A stretch of 5,465 bases of DNA from positions 1 to 5,465 of the forward strand of contig JAQVFD010000160.1 of the NCBI GenBank assembly GCA_028697435.1, given 5' to 3'. This DNA is from Clostridiaceae bacterium (GTDB lineage: Bacteria; Bacillota; Clostridia; Lutisporales; Lutisporaceae). Positions 5,355 through 5,465 of the stretch are shown in pieces. The notes beneath the pieces were generated by a model. It had not been told where the DNA came from. It did not search any database and worked only from the letters and a program-made list of their open reading frames with translations. The first letter of the stretch is position 1, and every line of letters begins with the position of its first letter. The position numbers and the translations under genes were made by a program.

Positions 5355-5465
5355 AAGTCAAAGATCTTCATGTTTCTTATGGAGCAATAAAGGCGGTAAA
5401 GGGTATTTCCTTCAATGTTGAAGAAGGAGAAATCGTTACGCTTATCGGGGCAAACGGAGCAGGAA
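5348..5465 (+). CDS. livF: Branched-chain amino acid ABC transporter ATP-binding protein LivF (3' end outside window)
   Basis: The first 39 codons of the second ATPase are present before the window ends. MLEVKDLHVSYGAIKAVKGI is followed by a strand-turn VEEGEIVTLIG and the start of Walker A (GANGAG), whose lysine is just beyond the edge. The ALKGISF-like A-loop region with Y11 and the GANGAGK form are usual for LivF, which is normally about 235 residues. The ATG overlaps the end of livG by 7 bases in another frame. GGAGGAGG (5331-5338), 9 bases upstream, lies in the livG codons for its terminal glycines. The overlap implies translational coupling and equal amounts of both ATPases. Confidence 0.93.
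   Translation, partial: MLEVKDLHVSYGAIKAVKGISFNVEEGEIVTLIGANGAG

Noticed and set aside
1..5465. Mobile element, CRISPR or horizontally acquired island
   Set aside because: No terminal repeats, transposase, integrase, tRNA or spaced repeats are seen, and codon use is uniform across genes.

Overview
The window looks like chromosomal DNA from a low-GC, Gram-positive anaerobe of the Clostridia. The evidence is AT-rich intergenic DNA, AGA/ATA/AAA-rich codon use, strong AGGAGG-type ribosome binding sites, two TTG start codons, and a lipoprotein-anchored solute-binding protein instead of a free periplasmic one. The species cannot be named from this sequence. All genes lie on the + strand, and I see no mobile element, CRISPR array, rRNA or tRNA.

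Region 1 (1-986) is the tail of a sugar-acid catabolic operon. It holds the C-terminal 98 codons of a DgoK-family 2-dehydro-3-deoxygalactonokinase. A complete KDPG/KDPGal-type class I aldolase follows with no gap (TAA directly followed by ATG). Together they would phosphorylate a 2-keto-3-deoxy sugar acid and cleave it to pyruvate and glyceraldehyde 3-phosphate. A strong intrinsic terminator at 961-986 closes this operon.

Region 2 (987-1376) is a very AT-rich gap of about 390 bases without a gene. It must contain the promoter and leader of the next operon. It holds a perfect 11+1+11 palindrome (1064-1086), weak promoter-like hexamers, a CodY-box-like 15-mer (1156-1170), and two leader inverted repeats. 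The second of these places an unused Shine-Dalgarno-like GGGGGAGG in its loop.

Region 3 (1377-5465) is a branched-chain amino acid (HAAT/Liv family) ABC importer operon in the order livJ, livH, livM, livG, livF. The last gene is cut by the window edge. The lipoprotein LivJ captures the amino acid outside the cell, LivH and LivM form the channel, and LivG and LivF are the ATPases. A 16-bp hairpin without a T-run sits between livJ and livH. It probably serves to make more binding protein than permease.

The genes themselves are ordinary, and I found no convincing sign of a wholly new system. The parts that merit a second look are regulatory: the palindrome, the leader folds and the livJ-livH intergenic hairpin. 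The ligand pocket of LivJ is also somewhat divergent.
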